NCBI GenBank assembly: GCA_015662325.1
Contig: DQUJ01000210.1
Span: 1-7,190, forward strand
Length of the DNA stretch: 7,190 bases
Reading direction: 5' to 3'
Origin: Leucothrix mucor
GTDB taxonomy: Bacteria; Pseudomonadota; Gammaproteobacteria; Thiotrichales; Thiotrichaceae
The notes under the pieces are model-generated. The model made no database searches. It was not told where the DNA came from and worked only from the letters and a program-made list of their open reading frames with translations. The stretch's first letter is position 1. Every line of letters starts with the position of its first letter. Shown here piece after piece: positions 6,041 through 7,190 of the stretch. Position numbers and translations under genes: made by a program.

Positions 6041-6694
6041 TTAAGTGTCGGTATCCCAACCCCATTCAACTGTTTCCCCTGTATACTTTTCACCCATTTC
6101 TAAGTAAATAATTTTTTCTGCATCCATCGAAGTTACAAAGCCGAACAAAATAATATTAGACCTCAACTTTGGATCTTTATATTCAAAAGGAGTGGATTCC
6201 GCTAAATCTGCTAAATGGTTTGCCCATTTCTCACCCTCAATCTCTCTTAAATGGTTAGACCATAATATTAGATTTTCTTGTGCATTTTTAATTTCATCAG
6301 GCTTATTCTCTATTGAGCTGGCATACTCTAGACAAGTACGATAAAACCAAGCTTTAAAATTAGGAGCATATAGTTCTGCCTCTACTTCATCATGCCAACA
6401 AGCAAGGATTTGATACTCTGCATCCTCTGTTTTTTGACTTGTGTTAAAGCACCAATGGTCTCCTGCACCAGTAAATGCAAAAGGAATAATTCCGCATAAA
6501 ACTTTATCTCTCCCCAAATCCCTAGATAATACATCCTCTGGTGGTATCCATTCAGCTTCATTTACCCATAGATATTCATCTAAGTCACTTTTGTAATTTG
6601 TGTAACCTTTTAATGACCATTTTTTATACCCATCAGGAAGGATAATATTATGATGTTTTTCTATAGCATCTAATGATTTCATAATTTGACGCAT
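6041..6694 (-). CDS. SUKH (SMI1/KNR4-like) family protein, putative immunity protein
   Basis: The 217-residue cytoplasmic-looking protein has the SMI1/KNR4 (SUKH) pattern: ILPDGYKKW (18-26), a W-x-x-P/E-D-V segment (49-55), IPFAFTGAGDHWCFN (70-84), then ILACWHDEVEAELYAP (96-111) and a helical FKAWFYRTCLEY stretch. In bacteria this superfamily mostly supplies immunity proteins that neutralise polymorphic or contact-dependent toxins; some members have other roles. The C-terminal 90 residues are an extra acidic/aromatic region I do not recognise. The start at 6694 has GAGAG 8 nt upstream. Alternatives are ATG at 6709 (AGAAG very close) and GTG at 6739 (no binding site). It lies downstream of another minus-strand gene with a 113-158 nt gap, and no toxin gene is visible. 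The region is more AT-rich than purH, which suggests acquired accessory DNA. Confidence 0.78.
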   Translation of the reverse strand: MRQIMKSLDAIEKHHNIILPDGYKKWSLKGYTNYKSDLDEYLWVNEAEWIPPEDVLSRDLGRDKVLCGIIPFAFTGAGDHWCFNTSQKTEDAEYQILACWHDEVEAELYAPNFKAWFYRTCLEYASSIENKPDEIKNAQENLILWSNHLREIEGEKWANHLADLAESTPFEYKDPKLRSNIILFGFVTSMDAEKIIYLEMGEKYTGETVEWGWDTDT

Positions 6695-6739
6695 GTTTGT
6701 TACTCTCATTTTCTTCTTTTGAAGTACCCCAACTTTCAC

Positions 6740-6852
6740 ATGGTTATGTATGATGTGAAGTATATTGTAAGTGGAGCACCAATAACTGATATGTAAATAT
6801 AATGGATTTGATTTTTTTTCGTATATTCATAGCAAACCATATATTACTTTAT
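6740..6852 (-). promoter_or_regulatory. AT-rich gap upstream of the SUKH gene
   Basis: This 113-nt gap separates two minus-strand genes. Read on the minus strand it contains TATACT, a 5/6 match to a -10 box, with only a weak TTATTG 15 nt upstream as a -35. No terminator hairpin was found for the upstream small membrane protein gene, so co-transcription with the SUKH gene is possible. Confidence 0.25.
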
Positions 6853-7185
6853 CTAATCAGAGTTACGAACTTCCTGTTTTATTATTTTATTGTTTTTAAA
6901 AGTAATAAAACAAGCCATACGAAAGAAAGGGCTATCTTGTGTTTCGACTGACAAAGTACCATGTTTTTCTTTTACATTATCAAAGATTCTATACTTTAGC
7001 TCTTTTGCTTTTAATACCACATTTTCGTAACTACTGTCATTGGTAAAGCTAGCACAAAAATCATTAACTGGTTTAGCTAAATACCACAAAGGAAGCCATA
7101 ACAAGAATAAAATCAATGATAGCGTTAGTATCAGTTTTAAAAGAGGCTTAAGTAGCTTTATTGATGCTGCGATTATTTTTTTCAT
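6853..7185 (-). CDS. small membrane-anchored protein with two cysteines, unknown function
   Basis: The 110-residue product has one long hydrophobic segment (about 14-36) after a Lys-rich start, so it is a signal anchor or uncleaved signal, with the rest probably periplasmic. After it come KPVNDFC (C44) and, near the end, FFRMAC (C92) followed by ITFKNNKIIKQEV. The two cysteines could form a disulfide. The order helix, then F-R-x-x-C and a beta strand ending in 'F-x-N-x-K-I' resembles small BamE/SmpA-like envelope proteins, but the match is weak and I do not assign a family. The ATG at 7185 lies 5 nt from the window edge, so its ribosome binding site cannot be judged and a start farther upstream is possible. 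It precedes the SUKH gene on the same strand. Confidence 0.75.
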   Translation of the reverse strand: MKKIIAASIKLLKPLLKLILTLSLILFLLWLPLWYLAKPVNDFCASFTNDSSYENVVLKAKELKYRIFDNVKEKHGTLSVETQDSPFFRMACFITFKNNKIIKQEVRNSD

Positions 7186-7190
7186 TCTTA

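Noticed and set aside
5893..6093. Minus-strand frame of 66 codons overlapping the end of the SUKH gene
   Set aside because: It starts at a GTG inside the SUKH coding region in another frame, has no clear binding site, shows no domain, and runs antisense to the lipoprotein tail.
6739..6739. GTG at 6739 as the SUKH start
   Set aside because: No ribosome binding site precedes it, and the first 15 residues add nothing to the domain; internal ATGs at 6694 or 6709 fit better.

Overview
The window looks like chromosomal DNA of a fairly AT-rich gammaproteobacterium. This rests on a typical proteobacterial PurH, a Sec signal peptide, two CGGG-type lipoproteins with lipoboxes, and a small CopD-like membrane protein. 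A sulfur-oxidising Thiotrichales-type host would fit, but that is an impression; no marker here fixes the taxon.

Layout, left to right. 1-239 is a non-coding leader with complementary segments that could form alternative RNA hairpins in front of purH. 240-1799 is purH, encoding the enzyme for the last two steps of IMP synthesis. 1906-2358 encodes a four-helix CopD-like membrane protein with its own plausible promoter. 2359-2639 is a regulatory gap holding an 11-bp inverted repeat and a near-perfect FNR/Anr-type box (TTGAC-N4-ATCAA). 2640-5390 encodes a 916-residue exported protein: signal peptide, a roughly 500-residue beta-propeller-like region with regularly spaced histidines, then four cadherin-like 'VLAND' repeats, with a Gly/Asn linker before the last. 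Two very small lipoprotein genes follow (5484-5684 and 5787-5891). The first is bracketed by intrinsic terminators; the second looks frameshifted. From about 5940 the DNA becomes more AT-rich and the genes turn to the minus strand: a SUKH (SMI1/KNR4-like) protein (6041-6694) and a small membrane-anchored protein with two cysteines (6853-7185) at the window edge.

How they may work together. purH is housekeeping and has no evident link to its neighbours. The large exported protein and the two lipoproteins form a same-strand cell-envelope cluster, possibly induced under low oxygen or by NO if the FNR-type box is real. The most interesting hypothesis is that the propeller carries a metal site: one adjacent HH pair plus one histidine per putative blade, a layout reminiscent of the Cu-Z site of nitrous oxide reductase. 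This is inferred from motif spacing only. The SUKH protein and its membrane-protein neighbour resemble an orphan immunity-type accessory island; no toxin gene is visible here.
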